This document shows positions 23,871 through 37,307 of a stretch of DNA of 64,000 bases, one piece after another (within the stretch, counting starts at the first letter, position 1; every line of letters starts with the position of its first letter). The stretch is from Typha latifolia. Taxonomy: Eukaryota > Streptophyta > Magnoliopsida > Poales > Typhaceae. The notes beneath the pieces are model-generated. The model saw nothing but the letters and a program-made list of their open reading frames with translations, was not told the DNA's origin and made no database searches. The stretch spans positions 1,676,501 to 1,740,500 of the forward strand of contig CM034104.1 of the NCBI GenBank assembly GCA_019914945.1, given 5' to 3'. The position numbers and the translations under genes were made by a program.

Positions 23871-26800
23871 TAAATTATCTCTGCCTACACTTTTAAGCTA
23901 AATAATTTAAATAAATTAATATTATGAGAGAAAGTTTAGGATGACTTAGTGGTACAAAATAAAAAATAATTTTTAAATTAAAAAAGACATAGATACAGTT
24001 AACTTTGGATACATATTACATAGTGATATTAAAGTAGAGTGATTTTGATCCAGAGTACTTATGCTTTTATGATAATTAGAGCAATGTCGAATGTAGATTG
24101 GACTCAAACTGGGCCTTAACTAAGGATTTTATGAACTGGGCCTCTAACAAGGTTTAAAAATATAAAGTGGATTGGACTTGAACTGGCTTGGCCCAATTGA
24201 TACCTTTTCCTACTTAACTTTGCCCATTAACAGTTAAAATGAATTTAAGTTCTTTATCATGCTAATGAAGTGTAATTGGGATCTAATGAGACAAGGCATC
24301 GCCGTCTAAAATTTTACAAGTAGAAGAAAAAAGATATTTATTCATTTTAATTTGTGAAGAATAAAGTAGTAGTATAGGGCATTTGTGCTTGTTGGATAAA
24401 ATAATTCGGACATAGTTATTATCATAATATATATTTTTTAGAAAATCTATTTTACAAAAAGAAGAAGAAGAAGAAGAAGAAGATTACATTCCATTATTAT
24501 TCCACACGAAGAAAAGAATTGAATGGAAGGTGAAGAGTCTAAAATTGACCAACGTAAGCATTTGCAAAAGGCCATGGGTTTCAAAATTTTGGAAGCTATG
24601 ATCAAACCTTTTTAGCATAAATTGACTTCAATCTGAAAGACTTCCAAACTAGTGAAAGTTCTTCGACTGCTTAGCAGTCTTATTACCTGCATTCAATGAC
24701 TTTTCTTTTTCTTTTGTCATTTTGTTATAACCCATCTTATCAAGTAAAAAGTTTTATGCACACAAGTCATATTTAATTATATGATACTACCTAAACTTCA
24801 ATGCGTGATTTGCACCAAAACCACTAACACAATTTTGTTTTTATGGGTCAAACCTGGTTTTGTTTTTCCTTGCATGCCAGATTTATTTTCTTTTCTTTTT
24901 TTTTCAATTTTTGTATTATTGAGCGATGAAGAGAGAGAAGTATACTGTTTGAATTTTCTTTACTATTATGTCACTTTTGCTTCGGAAAACATAGACAGTA
25001 AATACAAGATGATAAGTTTCATAGTAAAATTGTGAAATAAAAAATATAAGTGTTTAAATCCCTTATAAAACTATGAAACACAATTAGTTTTTTTATTATT
25101 CAAACTCATTAATTACGGACGTTTCAATTATTAGGCCCATCCCATAAAAAAAATAGAAAATAATTATTTTAATTTAACTCTACTGTTGATCTCTATCTAT
25201 ATTAGGATTTTTTAACATAATTGCCAATCACAACTTCCAAATTATCATTACTGTTATTACATAATATTTTTATAAAATAAAAGTTTACTAGAACACCCTT
25301 AGAATGTAAAATATTTATCATCAAATTTTCTGCACTATGAAATCAGATAACACTATATAGCTTTCTAACTATCTTAAACAAATTTATACAAGCACAACAT
25401 GGCCTTTTCTTAATATAAATTCAACTTTAAAGGTGATAGATTAAATTTAATTACTATTTTTTTTGAAAGACATCAATAATTTCAGCGATATTTATGGTAT
25501 TCTGAAATATTTCTGCGGCAATTATGGGACCTCTCTTTGAATTATTTGTTCAGGTGTTGTGTAAGTAAGTTGTGATAATTATAGAATCCATTAACACAGT
25601 CAATATTACTATTGATCATGAAAGATACTCATGGAGATCATGAGGTCAGGGAGAAGAGGATGACATGTTTTCCATTATTTCTCACACAAAGTTGCCGTAC
25701 TTTCCAATTATTAGTTAGGTTTGCAAGCAACTGCCATCCTGTCATTCAAAGTCAAATATGTTTTGTTCATCCTCACACGGTTTTTGACTTTTATCTCTCT
25801 TTGCTTTTAACTTTCTCCTTTATTATTTCTTTGATAAATTAGCTCCTATTTCTAGGTCATTGCTACTTGAAGGTTTGCATGCAAGCTACTTCTTGTAACA
25901 ATATATATCATTAATTTTCTTCCAACTACGTATGTTCATGCGATCAAATAATTATGTCACGTTACGAGGACTAAAATATATATATTTATATATATAATTT
26001 TCATACATGGACCAGTAGATTAAGGAATAGTTAGTCAGTGAGATAAAAGGGATTGATAGCTACGTACTATTACAATTAATTAATCTAATGATTTGTAGTC
26101 TATTAAGGCTTAATGCTGATGTCCAACCTGGTTGGACTATCGTGCTTAATTATTCGAGGAGGAGTACTACTACTAAATGGCAAAGTAGGATCCACGTGGC
26201 AAATGCAATAGTAGATGGATAAGGTTGATCATCTCGGTTAAGGAGCTTAATTATCCTTAGATAAGTGTGAACGCACGTCTAATTAAAGAGGCTAAAAAGG
26301 CATGAGCTGAGAGTTACATAAGCATACATGTTAAATAGATATGTTGGAATCTTTCCATGTGTGAAGAAAGAAGAAAGAAGAAAGAAGAAAGAAGAAAGAA
26401 GAAAGGTCGAGGGGGGGCATATACATGCATGCATGCATGGAATTTCCATGCCCACATGTGACATGCATGTGAATAACAAGGCTTGCAGCTCAGCATTAAA
26501 GGACTAAAAGCAGGTTTAATTTCGTGTTAAGATAATTAGTTGATCTAAAAACTTAAGCCTTTAACTAATAAGTAGACTAACAATATATATATATATATAA
26601 AAAATATGGCCCTTTTAACAAAAATACGAAGAATATATATATGCATCCTTAATTAACTTAAGAAGCATGCATGCTTATTTTCCACACGTTGTCATGCTGC
26701 TAGTATTAAATCTATTTCATTGTACTACGATAAGACCCATGACCAGTTCGTGTTGAATACCATCTGCGTTTACACTTGGTAGAATTTAGAATTCCATCCC

Positions 26801-27719
26801 ATTACTTATCTAAGTCAAGATCTAGAGAAGCAAAAAGCCACCACGCGTGCACATATAAACACATATCCTTTTCAATGCCATCTCCATTAATTCTTCTTTA
26901 CAGTAGTACTGTGGAATATTTCGATCTCCACGTACTTCACTTCTTTCTCTTCACCGTCATTTGGCTCGTCAGCATGAATGCCAAACCTTACAACTCTTGG
27001 CATCTATCTAAGTCCAACTTCTCCTCCAATCCCAGGCCTCTCTTCTTGGCTATATATTCTACTTATCTCTCTATCTCTCTATCTTATCCATTATACAAAC
27101 ATGGGCACGAATCAAAGGATGACGTGCCCCCATGCATGCTTTCTTAATGACTTGAATCAAAGTAAACTTTCTATAACATTGGGCACTTGTTAGGTTTTCT
27201 TGATAAACCTTGCTGAAATTCCTACAATATGAGGTGTAGCAAATCAATATTCCATATTTTATTAAGCAACCGGAGCTAATGATAAGCACTATATTATAAA
27301 TTAATTGCGCCTGGAATTCGCACCGCACTTAGTTATAAGTAGATTAGATTAATTGGTTAATCACTAGAATTTAACCGGGTGCCGCCTTTGGTTTTAATTG
27401 TTGGATTTTCTACACAATTGCCACTATAAACTTTTACAACGTCATATTTGCCACCCTATGTTTTTCTAAATATTGCTCATTTAGAATTGCCCATTTGACT
27501 AGTTTTTAACAAAATATCCATAGAATATTTTAACAACTAATATACATATATAATATCCGGTAATATAAAATGTTTCAAATTATTTTAATCAATGCATAAA
27601 AGTATATATAAAATTTTTTTTTCTTCTTAATCTAAGTTTAAATTAGTTAGATTAAAGTAATTTATATATATTAGAATAGAGAAGACAACTTTTTTTTAAT
27701 AAAAGAGGGGTTAATAAAT
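23871..27719. other. AT-rich spacer
   Basis: No gene recognised. It contains a (GAA)n run at about 24461-24482, TA-rich runs at about 25977-26000 and 26585-26600, and a heptamer repeat (separate entry). Repeated GCATGC palindromes lie around 26424-26440 and 26666-26673. Confidence 0.5.
26363..26405. repeat. Heptanucleotide tandem repeat (GAAGAAA)6
   Basis: Six perfect tandem copies of GAAGAAA, followed by a G-run (GGGGGGG) and a GCATGCATGCATG palindrome cluster. Confidence 0.95.
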
Positions 27720-28216
27720 AGGGGTGTAAACGAGCTTAGCTTCAGGGAGCCAACTTTAGCTTAGGCTCGGCTCGCTAAAGATATTTATACTTGGCTCAGC
27801 TCAACTCGAACCGAGCCAAACCCGAGCCCAAGTAAGGCTGAGCTTGATTAGAGGAGGAGAAGGCAAAGGAGATGTCAGGGCTGCGGTCTGCTGAAGGAGG
27901 AAGAGACCAATGGAGAGGAGAAGGAGACGGAGGAGAAAAATGAGGAGGCCAATGCCGGGGCCGACCACGATGGAGTAGGAAGCTACCGAAAGAGATCGAA
28001 TGAGTCATTCGATTGAGGAGGACAATGAAGAGGAAATTGGTATTAGATTTATAATTAAAATTAGCTAGAAAGAAAATAATAATAATAATAATTATTATTA
28101 TTAATTCAAAATATTTAAATATAATATATATTAATATATAATATTAATAAATATTATATTTAAGCGGAGTCTATCGAGACGAGCGTGAGCCCGAGCTCGT
28201 TTATTTTGACACCCCT
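27720..28216. mobile_element. Non-autonomous terminal-inverted-repeat element (AGGGGTGT ends)
   Basis: The left end reads AGGGGTGTAAACGAGCTTAG. The right end, read on the minus strand, is AGGGGTGTCAAAATAAACGA followed by GCTCGGGCTC. Both arms carry repeated GAGCC/GGCTC motifs, a pattern widespread in plant MITEs with such ends. Length is about 497 bp. The middle is a purine-rich stretch followed by an ATT/AAT run. No exact target-site duplication was seen, so superfamily is not assigned. Confidence 0.55.
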
Positions 28217-29872
28217 TCGAGATTGATCCGATTACTTTACCCCCAGGAACGTGACACCTGGAGGTCAATATTTCTGACGAAAAGCGGGAATTAATAGACT
28301 TGGTCAAGAATGACAGCAAATCATTGCCTACTATATGCAAAACGACGTACACTAACAATGAGTGCGGACAAGTAATTGGACACGTAGACCTAGTACATAC
28401 ATGCAACTCTCGATACGTTTCACAATCCTACTTGTTTATAAACTATGTGTGGTGTTCTACGTTCCCTAGTGGATCGGCTGCAGGTTTTGACGTCATAACA
28501 CTGCTTTCCACGTGTCGACCAACCTAACTCAAAATTTAAATTAAAAGAGAAGAAATTTAAATTAAATGTTTGGAATTTGGAATTACTTTGTGGTGCCAAC
28601 TCCTATAATTGATATTCCTACCTATATCTTCTTAGGCTGCTTTAGCTAATTCACCTCGTGCTCTTTACTTAATAATAAATTTAAGAGAGCTTTTGACCAA
28701 ACTAGCATTTGCTACTCATATCTGTTATTCTTAAAATGGTATCTATTATCTTTTTTTTTAATGAAATTATTATGAGTATATAAAATAGGTTAATAAGATA
28801 GATATCATCTGTAAATTAGTAATTAAATTAATATATAGTATAATATATAATTTTGGTAAAAAAAATATAGTTTAGATAAAAATAATAATTAAAAAATAAA
28901 CGCAGGCTTAGTTAGAGGCAATGATTACGGAAAGGTTAGAGTGCAAGTTTCCTAAGCTCGACCAACCCCTTCCTTTGTATGCTATCAAACGAACAAGGAA
29001 CTATGGATGGTTTAATAGTTGACGTCATGTTAGGTTTAATTTTCTGTTGATGAAATAAAATAAAATAAAGATAGCCTAACTCTCTATGAAAGATAGGTAA
29101 GATATAGTACTGTTAGATCATTAAATATAATATTTAAAACCAATTTTCTGGGGATCTCCTTTCTAGCTCTATTTAATTTAGATATAATTTCATTTCATAT
29201 ACTTGGGGTAGCAAGAGAGAAGTGTTTTAGAATGGATAGAGTTTTTCTCATACGTGCATCTGATACTTTGGGTAGCATTATTTGTGCTCTGATCTTATAT
29301 TCTCTTGCATTCGTTTTCGGATCTGATCGCGACCGTTAAATTTGTAGAGTCAGATACGTGTCATGCACACGTGATGATCGGATTCGCATTGACCAATAAA
29401 CTGGGGACAGCATCATCCGTGCGGATCCGGACCCATAAAGAGGACCAGTAGTTGTTCACAATCTCTAACCATCGTCCACTGTCCATATCATTAACCCACT
29501 TCCCTAGTCGACACGTGTCCTCCCAAAAACCATGCGAAAGTCGCCTATTTTGTCGTCGTCCTCGGATCACCGTCGCAGGCCCCAATCCCCTCGACTGTCT
29601 TACGTGGATATAAAACTAACGATAACCACAACACATCCCGCCAAAAAATATTATCCCATAAAAACTCCCGGGCCCACTCATTTATTCCAATCATCCCTCG
29701 CTCCACGACAAAACCTCCTTCCGCGATAAAACCACCCCTGCACCTCCTCTCCTAAAACTTTCAAACTCCCCCCTCCTGCCCCCTCCTCGATCTCCTCCTT
29801 CCCTCTCTCTCTCTCTATATATCCCTCGTAGTTGAATCTAAGCAAACAAAAGCTTGGGGTCGTATTTAGATC
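28217..29872. other. Promoter region of the NAP/NAM-type NAC gene
   Basis: No gene. The stretch contains at least four ACGT-core elements (near 28510, 29356, 29368 and 29510) and a probable TATA box (TATATAT at about 29815-29821) next to a CT run. Confidence 0.55.
29356..29519 (+). promoter_or_regulatory. Cluster of ABRE/G-box elements upstream of the NAP-type NAC gene
   Basis: ACGTGTC at 29356-29362, CACGTG at 29368-29373 and the perfect palindrome GACACGTGTC at 29510-29519 lie 350-520 bases before the start codon. Another CCACGTGTCG lies near 28508-28517. Multiple ACGT cores are the classic arrangement for ABA-responsive bZIP binding. NAP-type NAC genes are ABA- and senescence-linked in other plants, so the match is plausible. 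Confidence 0.5.
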
Positions 29873-31040
29873 ATGTCGAACCCCACGTCGTCGCTTCCGC
29901 CGGGATTCCGGTTCCACCCGACCGACGAGGAGCTGATCATGCACTACCTGATGAAGCGTGTGGCGTCGTTACCGTGTCCGGTTTCGATCATTGCGGAGAT
30001 TAACATCTATAAGTTTGATCCCTGGGACCTCCCTGGTTAGTAACTACGATAAACCTCTTCTTCTATGTCTCTTCTTATAACACCATGCGATCTTTGCGTA
30101 GCCAAAGCTATGTTTGGAGACAAGGAGTGGTACTTCTTTAGCCCAAGGGATCGGAAGTACCCGAACGGCGTCCGGCCAAACCGAGCGGCGGCGTCCGGCT
30201 ACTGGAAGGCGACCGGAACCGACAAGCCGATCGTCGCAAGCAAAGGGAACGAGAACATTGGGGTGAAGAAGGCACTCGTATTCTACAAAGGGAAGCCACC
30301 CAAGGGGATCAAGACCGACTGGATCATGCACGAGTACCGCCTGCACGAATCTCAAATCAGCCACAGGAGTAAACCCATGAAGCGTAGGGACTCCGCCACT
30401 ATGAGGGTGAGAAGCTGCTGTTTCCATCTTGGCCTTATCATTGGTTGACTTCATTTCCTCTGCTTAAGATGATTGTTTTTTGTTACATTTTTTTTGCTTT
30501 TTTTGGGTTCAGTTGGATGATTGGGTCCTCTGTAGGATCTACAAGAAGAGCAGCCACGTCCAGTCCATGGATCATGAGCAAGAAGACTCTAGCATAGAGG
30601 ATTCATTCATGGCTAGTTTGCCAAATCTCACACCTCCAAGCAGCCTCAAAATGCCAAAATCCTCCTCTTTAACCGATCTCCTCGAAAGCATCGACTACGC
30701 GGCGTTGTCTCGCCTTTTGGAGAACACGTCTGACATGCCAAGCTTGGGATATGGATATCTTGGTTGCACAAATTTATGCCAATCTTCCATTAACGGCAGT
30801 AGCAACAGCAATGGCAGAGCATATCCCACTGTTTTAGATGATGAGGATGATGTCAAGCGCCAAAGGTTTGAAGATGGCAGCAATCTTTCTCACCCTGCAA
30901 AGAAGCCTTGTGATTCCAGGAATTACAGCAGCTTCAGCAACCAGTTTGATAGCTCTCAGTTCAATTTACTAGGCCAGTCTTTGTTAGCTAACCAACTGCC
31001 ATTAAACACCCATTTGGGTTTGCTAGGAGATTACAAATAG
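29873..31040 (+). CDS. NAC transcription factor, NAP/NAM-B1 subgroup
   Basis: Three exons, 29873-30035, 30102-30406 and 30513-31040, encode 331 aa with introns at the two standard NAC positions. The NAC domain (about residues 9-165) contains [72 protein letters not shown] and [14 protein letters not shown]. The combination [15 protein letters not shown] and [17 protein letters not shown] marks the NAP/NAM/NARS clade, known for leaf senescence, nutrient remobilisation and fruit or seed traits. The C-terminal part has the clade-like motif [19 protein letters not shown] and ends in GLLGDYK. The start has no upstream in-frame ATG. The very short first intron (66 bp) begins GTTAGT. ACGT elements upstream suggest ABA control. 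The SNAC1-type gene 12 kb away is of a different clade, so this is not a recent tandem copy. Confidence 0.95.
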
Positions 31041-34000
31041 ACAGTTGAAAGCTTAAAAAGTATGTGAGAATTGTAGGTTAGACTCTTGATGGTTGTACAT
31101 ACTTTGTGGTTTTGCTATCTTTTCTTTGAATAAAAGACAATGGCATGGCACTGGAATTAAAAGCTTTTCATACATCCAATGATGTGAGAGATGCCTCATT
31201 TCTTGTACTTTGGTACAACTAGTGTACCTGAAAGAATGTATGGCAATCCTTATCCAGAAGAAAGATGTTTGAATGAAAACTGAAATGTTTACACCCATAG
31301 TTGTTCCAAACTAAAGATACTCTTTAAGTTCTGGGTCAGATGATTCCTTAAGAATTTGGAATATCCTCTCTTTAATCTTCACCTTCAAACTTTACTTCTT
31401 TTAGAATAACAAGCAAAACTCTACACGTTTCTGCTTGTCCTCTTTTTAAATAGAGGAGTGTAATTGCTCAAGGATACCTACAAAGAGTCAAATATAAGGA
31501 TTAACTCAACCTGAAATAAGAACTAAAAAATATATGTATATAAGAAGGATTGATATGTAACTCTAATACGCATACGTCACATTATAGCTTTTTCTGTGAT
31601 TAGACTACAATTTTTTTTTGTTCAGGTATATCTATCAGTGTAAAAAAAAAAGAAAAAAAAAAAGCACCAGAAGCATGCCAATTCCTACTGCTATTCTGAT
31701 TAGACTCATCCATCTTAGTTCACTTTTATATTCTGCCAAGCAAAGTTAGCATGAAAAGTTTATTTCTGAGGACAAATGAGATGATCAAATCTTTCCCAAA
31801 AGGGTAATGCAGAGATGGATACTATCTGCTGATGATATGTTCAGGATTAGCACATTGCAAAGTGATGATCAAAGCAAGAAAACAGCTTACCGGGGCGCTC
31901 CCGGTTTTTACCCTTAATGGATTAGAGTGGTTAAACTTAGCCACTAGACTTTTTTCTTGGTTGTTTCCTTCTTGTGTTAGCAGCTTCCTCATTGGAAACA
32001 TCAATGTGTAAATCATAATACTTGGAAAGTACTCCTGGTCATTGTATAATAACTAGATAATGTGCACCCACCTATGGATTCAGATAATTAAGAAGTTAGA
32101 AATGATGTCAGTTGCTTTTTAAGTCTTTTGACTTCCACTGTCAGCATAGGTAGGGTGCACATTATCCTTAGGCTGGAGAATAAGGACATAAGGGTAGGGT
32201 GTTTCCATCTGTGACATAACCCATGCCTAAACTTATCACACATTAATTTTTTGCAGCCTGCTCATTGGATGCATACATTATAAAAACAAGATTAAGATAC
32301 CATTAAGTGGAACATTAGTCATTGATTGCTTTCTTGTTAAGCATGGCTTACCATCTTGTTTATTTGACCTGAGCAAATAATGCAGATAATCTTGACAAAC
32401 CTTGTGCTATCTGTATTGTATAAGCACCGCGTCAACTGTCATATGCAAGAGCAACTTGTACATAGATTTGATAGGGAATTCTCTTTGCCATGTGTTGCGA
32501 CATAGCAAGTAGTTTTCTGTTTTTTAATTGTCATTTGTTAATAGAGCCTTTGTTGATCTAAAAAAATATTTTCTAGTAGTGCATCTTATCACTTTGCCAT
32601 GTGAAACATTAGCTAAATCATATGAAAACTTGGAGAAGATATGGCTCAATGATAAGTTTCTCAATTACTATACAGCCAGTCATATGGAAGGAAGCTAAAT
32701 TCTTCATTTGTCTTCTCATGTGGGATATCTGTCTGCAAAATGATAACTAAGAACGCCATTGGGTGATCAACATTCAGAGGATAAGGACAGACTTGGATAA
32801 GATCAGTCTGGTCCAATGTTGTTGTTGGTTGGCCATACTTCATAAATCAAAAAGTTGTCCTCTTCCTATCAACAAATCATCTTTTAAGTCGTTTGCCATT
32901 ACGTTTATCATCATCCATCCTAGATAAGAAAGTTCTCTTCCAAACCTCTCACAAACTTGTATAATTTTTGTAAAATCGACCCAAGTGTCTCTTCACTTGT
33001 AGAAGCAGGGCAGGATTTAGATCAAGTCATTCGAGGAAGTACAAACTTGAGTTATTAAATGGTTAATCAGTTTACGTGGAGGAGCAAAAAATAAAAAGTC
33101 CTTATGTACTCCAGACCTCTCTTAGAGAGAAGAATCTTTCGGACTTGAGCAAAATTATCTAAGTAGAAGCATGTGAATGAGACAGGAATCAAAACCAGAT
33201 GAAGACTAGAGAACATCATGCCAAAATTCTGAAGGCCCTAATTGTCGCCAAAATTCTCATATTGGCATTGTGACTAAGAGTACTAATTAAATTGACTGTA
33301 AGCATTAGTTTTCAATCATTCAAGCAGTTATGATTTTGCATACAAGTTCTGCAGCCCATTGCTCAGGGCATTACATGGAAATTTTTCAGGCACTCTAGCA
33401 GGCATATTAAGTGGAATTCAAGCCCACATCAAGCCCTGTGCTAAAGAAGGCATCCGTTAGTAAATTTTACTCTGAGAAATATCTTGAATCCTCTTCTTCT
33501 ACGACTTCTCATATTCTTTTATGAGTTCCTTTGTAAATTTGGAAGAATATTATGCTCCTTGAAAGAAAAATAGTCCTCTAGTATAGTATGGCATCAGTTC
33601 AGAAAACAGAGAATTATCCTTAAGAGCATCTACTTACATCATCAGAAAAGGTACTTAATGCTAAACATTTTGAATGTTGACATGCAGCTCAGTTTCAGCC
33701 AGATGCTAGCTAGAGACAGTACATTTGCATGGAACTCATTCATATGGTTATTCTTTATATCTTGTGAAATCAATTTGAGTAACTTCTAGATAGCCAACTC
33801 ACCTAGTGGTCCACAGGACTACAGCTCAATGTTTAAACAGTAAGTTCACTAAATAAGAAATTAAAAAAACCAATAGAGGAGATGGAGGACAAAACCTTAG
33901 CAACTTCTGGATTCATAGCCTTAACAAAAATCTGACTCCATGGATGTCAAGAAACTCGTACATCAATTCCGTCGTCACCGACGGCGCGATGACAGGCCAT

Positions 34001-35683
34001 GTGGCATGCTAAAAGATGTACCAAGTGGTCCAAGCATTTTGTTCACTTGCTGGAGTTCATGCAATTGCCTCACAGATCAACGAAGAGATCATTATAAAGC
34101 TGAGACCGCCGCTCATGGCAATGACAAGGTAAGCTTGGCTCCATATCAAGATGCCAATGTCGAAGGCCAAATGCGAGAAGCAACATTATGTCTGATGTTT
34201 ATGTGGCATTCAACCATCCAGCATGAGGTCATGGTGTAAGTTGGCAATGGACCACAAGGGTGGGTGGGTACATGAGACGGATGGCCAGCTTAGCATGGAG
34301 TGCATTATTAGCCTTTTAAATCTACCATCTCCTCCATGCCAATCATTGAAATGGGGCTCAGTCTTAAGGAGTTGTCTCCAGCCTTCTGGCAACCTTGGCT
34401 TCCAGTCCAGCCTAGTCATGTCATGTGAATAAATCTTTGGATTACATATAGAATATATTCATATATGACACCTTATATATATATATATATATATATATCA
34501 TCTGGTTGATTGATTCTTTAACTTAAAATTCTGACATGGATTACTATAGTTGGGTGATGCCCACCATAATAGGTGGTCCGACCAAGACAATCAAACATAG
34601 AAGGAGAACCGTAGAGAGCTGCTTCGAGTTGGTAGTGCAGGGGACATGCAAACCCCACCTGTACACACAAATAGAGAAGGAGAAAGGGAGAGAGAAAAGG
34701 ATAGCAATGAGAGAGAGAGAAAGAGAAAAGGATAGCAATGAGAGAAATATATGAGAGGAAGCTAATGGAATAGTGCTTAGATGATCAAATATGTTTAAGT
34801 TGTATGCGTTTTTCTACGTTGGAATTTATAGATTTAACTTGAACATCATTAAGTTTTTTACTTCGGCATGTCTAGATGAGAAATACGAGAGGAAAATAGT
34901 AGTAATTGGGCTTATTTTACTTTTCAAGATACTTCTTTTTTGAAAAAAAAAATATAAGTTAGACAATCAAATAAGAAGTAATAGTTATTAAAAAAAAATA
35001 AAAGAAATCCGGCAAAATGACTTGTAGCTTATTTATTAGAAAAATGAGAGATTTATTCTGTTGTAGCTTTGGGGTGTTGATAGATGTTTGGCTGTCTTTG
35101 ATATATTTTTATCTTCTGAAATACCACCTAAACTATTTAAAATATTACAAAAATTTATAAACACCCTACGTTCTATTTTTATCATCATTCATATTTTACT
35201 ATATGAATATTTATTATTAGACTCCTATAATTTATTTTTGAGTTAATTTTATCCTAACAACAATGAATAAAATAGACAATATTTTGTTACTTTTCAACAT
35301 AAAAAATAAAATGCTTCAAGATTTCTTTATTTAGCTCTAAAAATCTACAACTCCAAAAAATGCATTCAAACTTATTGAAAGGTGTTAAGATAATTATTAC
35401 ACTACCATTTTAGATTATAAGTAAATATTAGAATATATTAGTCTAATCAGATATCTAAATAACAACGAGACCTAGTAAACGGTAAACCACGTCATCGTGA
35501 ATGGCAGAGTATAGAGTCGGACTGAGAACAACAGATCCAATGTGATTGGTTATAGGGTGGGCCCTCACCATTAATCTACTTTTTGCTTTCTTATAAAGTT
35601 AATTTTCAACTTATATATAAATATATTATGGTTTAGCAATATAAAGTTGTACAATTATAATGAATAAATAGAGGGATGCAACT
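31041..35683. other. Spacer between the NAP-type NAC and the SABATH gene
   Basis: No supported gene. The beginning is the NAC 3' UTR. Poly-A runs lie at 31642-31664 and a (TA)n at about 34477-34499. Short open frames at 33940-34239 and 34223-34432 have no family match. The 35100-35450 part has wording typical of decayed short transposons (ACCACCTAAACTAT, AACACCCTACGTTCT), but no second end was found. Confidence 0.5.
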
Positions 35684-37307
35684 TTAAATTCTAATAGCAC
35701 AGACGACGATGACGCCATAGAAGCAAGTCTTTGGCAGCGTGGCCATATCCTCGGAGACCCTCTTCTCGAACCTCTTGAAGAGCTCGTCGGGGAGCAACTC
35801 TCCGACGTGGGCGACGAGGATTGGCCGGAGCGTGGCACGCACTAGATTCGCTTTGGCGCGGCCGTAGGAGACGGGATCCCGCATCCACTCATCTTGCTTC
35901 TCCTTGGAGTGCTCGATGAGCCTGTGGAACTCCAGCTGCTTGATCTCGAATCCCTGGCAGTGATCGAATGCTTCCTTCACCTCTTCTTTGCTCCTCATGT
36001 ACGCCGGGATGTTGAAGCTGTCTCGCGTTTCTTCGTCGATTAATCCCTGCAGTATAGAGCTTATTTGTTTCCCATTTCTTATTTTCTTTTTTCCCCCAGA
36101 AAACAAAACAATCTACTCTATTAGTATTTATCATTCAATCCTTACATTTTATTCTGCTATTTTGAAAAAGTAAAAAAAAATTTAAAAATACCTTCAAAAA
36201 TATTATCTAGAGGTGAGCGGGACATGTTTAACTTATACAAAGACATTGCGATAATTATGTATATATAGTTAATCTAACTCATTTATATAATAATGAGAGG
36301 ATGCATGCATGGGGACACCAAAGGGCACTGGTTATATTATATATATGCATGGGCTGTCATGCTGGTTTTAAGGTGGGAGATTGTGAGCTTGCCCTTGCAA
36401 TTGCCTCATTTTGTACAAACCTCGTTTAGTAGGTCCTCCCATGCCTGGTCCATTGAGTCCGTGAATGGATGCTTGGCCCTTGAGTCTGGATCACATAGCT
36501 GGTTCTCCGGCCGCTGCGAGCTAGGCCGGCCTCCGATGAGCATAAAAAGCATCCCTCCTTCCACAATCTCTTCCTTTCGACATCGCAAGAAAGCCCTTAA
36601 ATCGTCTTTCGACTGCCTAGCATACGCGTCGACGACTTCTTTCTTCGCGCCGTCTATCCATGCTCGACCTTTATTCCACGCCGGCGATCGTCTGTCGAGC
36701 ACGGCCTCCGGTATCTATTCCAATTAAAGAGTAGAGAACACTGACGTACTCTTGCATATATAGATCCCAAGATATATATATATATATATATATATATTAA
36801 GGAATGGCTGGCTACACTTACTTGAGAAAGCCAGTGCAAGGCGCTTAGGCTGACAGCCAAATGAATCTGGCCTCTAGGAAACAGCCTGTTATAGAATGAA
36901 CCAGGCACCCCTGCTGCAAAGTATGGTCTCTTGATCCTATCATTGACGAATGGAATGGATTGGAAGAGCGAGTTGAAATCATTTGATGGGAGATCAGAGA
37001 AGAAGGCCTCGAATTCGGGGGCGTGCCCGCATTGTTCCTCGTACTGCTGCTTAAGGTTCTGGACCACTAACTCCATGGTAGATAAGGTGTTGTGGCCTGT
37101 GGCGCAGCCTAGGTCTGCTATCCTTATAGAAGCTTCGTCGGCGAATAACTTCATCGATCGGATAGCCTTCGACAGGAACGGCTTTGATAACGCGACGGCA
37201 GTCGCAGGGGCATCGGAGTTCTTGGCATAGCTGCCGTCGTCGTCGCCGCCTTGCATACATAGTACTCTATGGAGGTTCCTATTCCATCTCTGGAAATGGT
37301 CTGCCAT
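35684..37307 (-). CDS. SABATH-family S-adenosylmethionine-dependent methyltransferase
   Basis: Three exons on the minus strand, 36822-37307, 36421-36714 and 35684-36046, all phase 0, encode 380 aa, a normal SABATH length. The SAM-binding motif IADLGCATGHNTL is at residues 63-75. The FFSDLPSNDFNSLF, GVPGSFYNRLFP and SALHWLSQIP blocks are all in family order, as is GLIDEETRDSFNIP. The family methylates carboxyl or nitrogen groups of small molecules (salicylate, jasmonate, indole acetate, gibberellin, loganate, farnesoate, xanthosine). The protein resembles the Arabidopsis At5g37990/At5g38100 branch more than classic salicylate enzymes. In SYAKNSDAP the glutamine that contacts the substrate carboxylate in salicylate methyltransferase is replaced by Pro34; the pocket tryptophan (Trp159) is kept. 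Substrate is therefore open. Intron 1 contains a (TA)n run. Confidence 0.9.
36776..36797. repeat. (TA)n microsatellite inside SABATH intron 1
   Basis: About 11 TA units lie between exon 1 and exon 2 of the methyltransferase gene. Confidence 0.9.

Noticed and set aside
36293..36727. 144-codon open frame antisense to SABATH exon 2
   Set aside because: Shadow frame of the methyltransferase exon.
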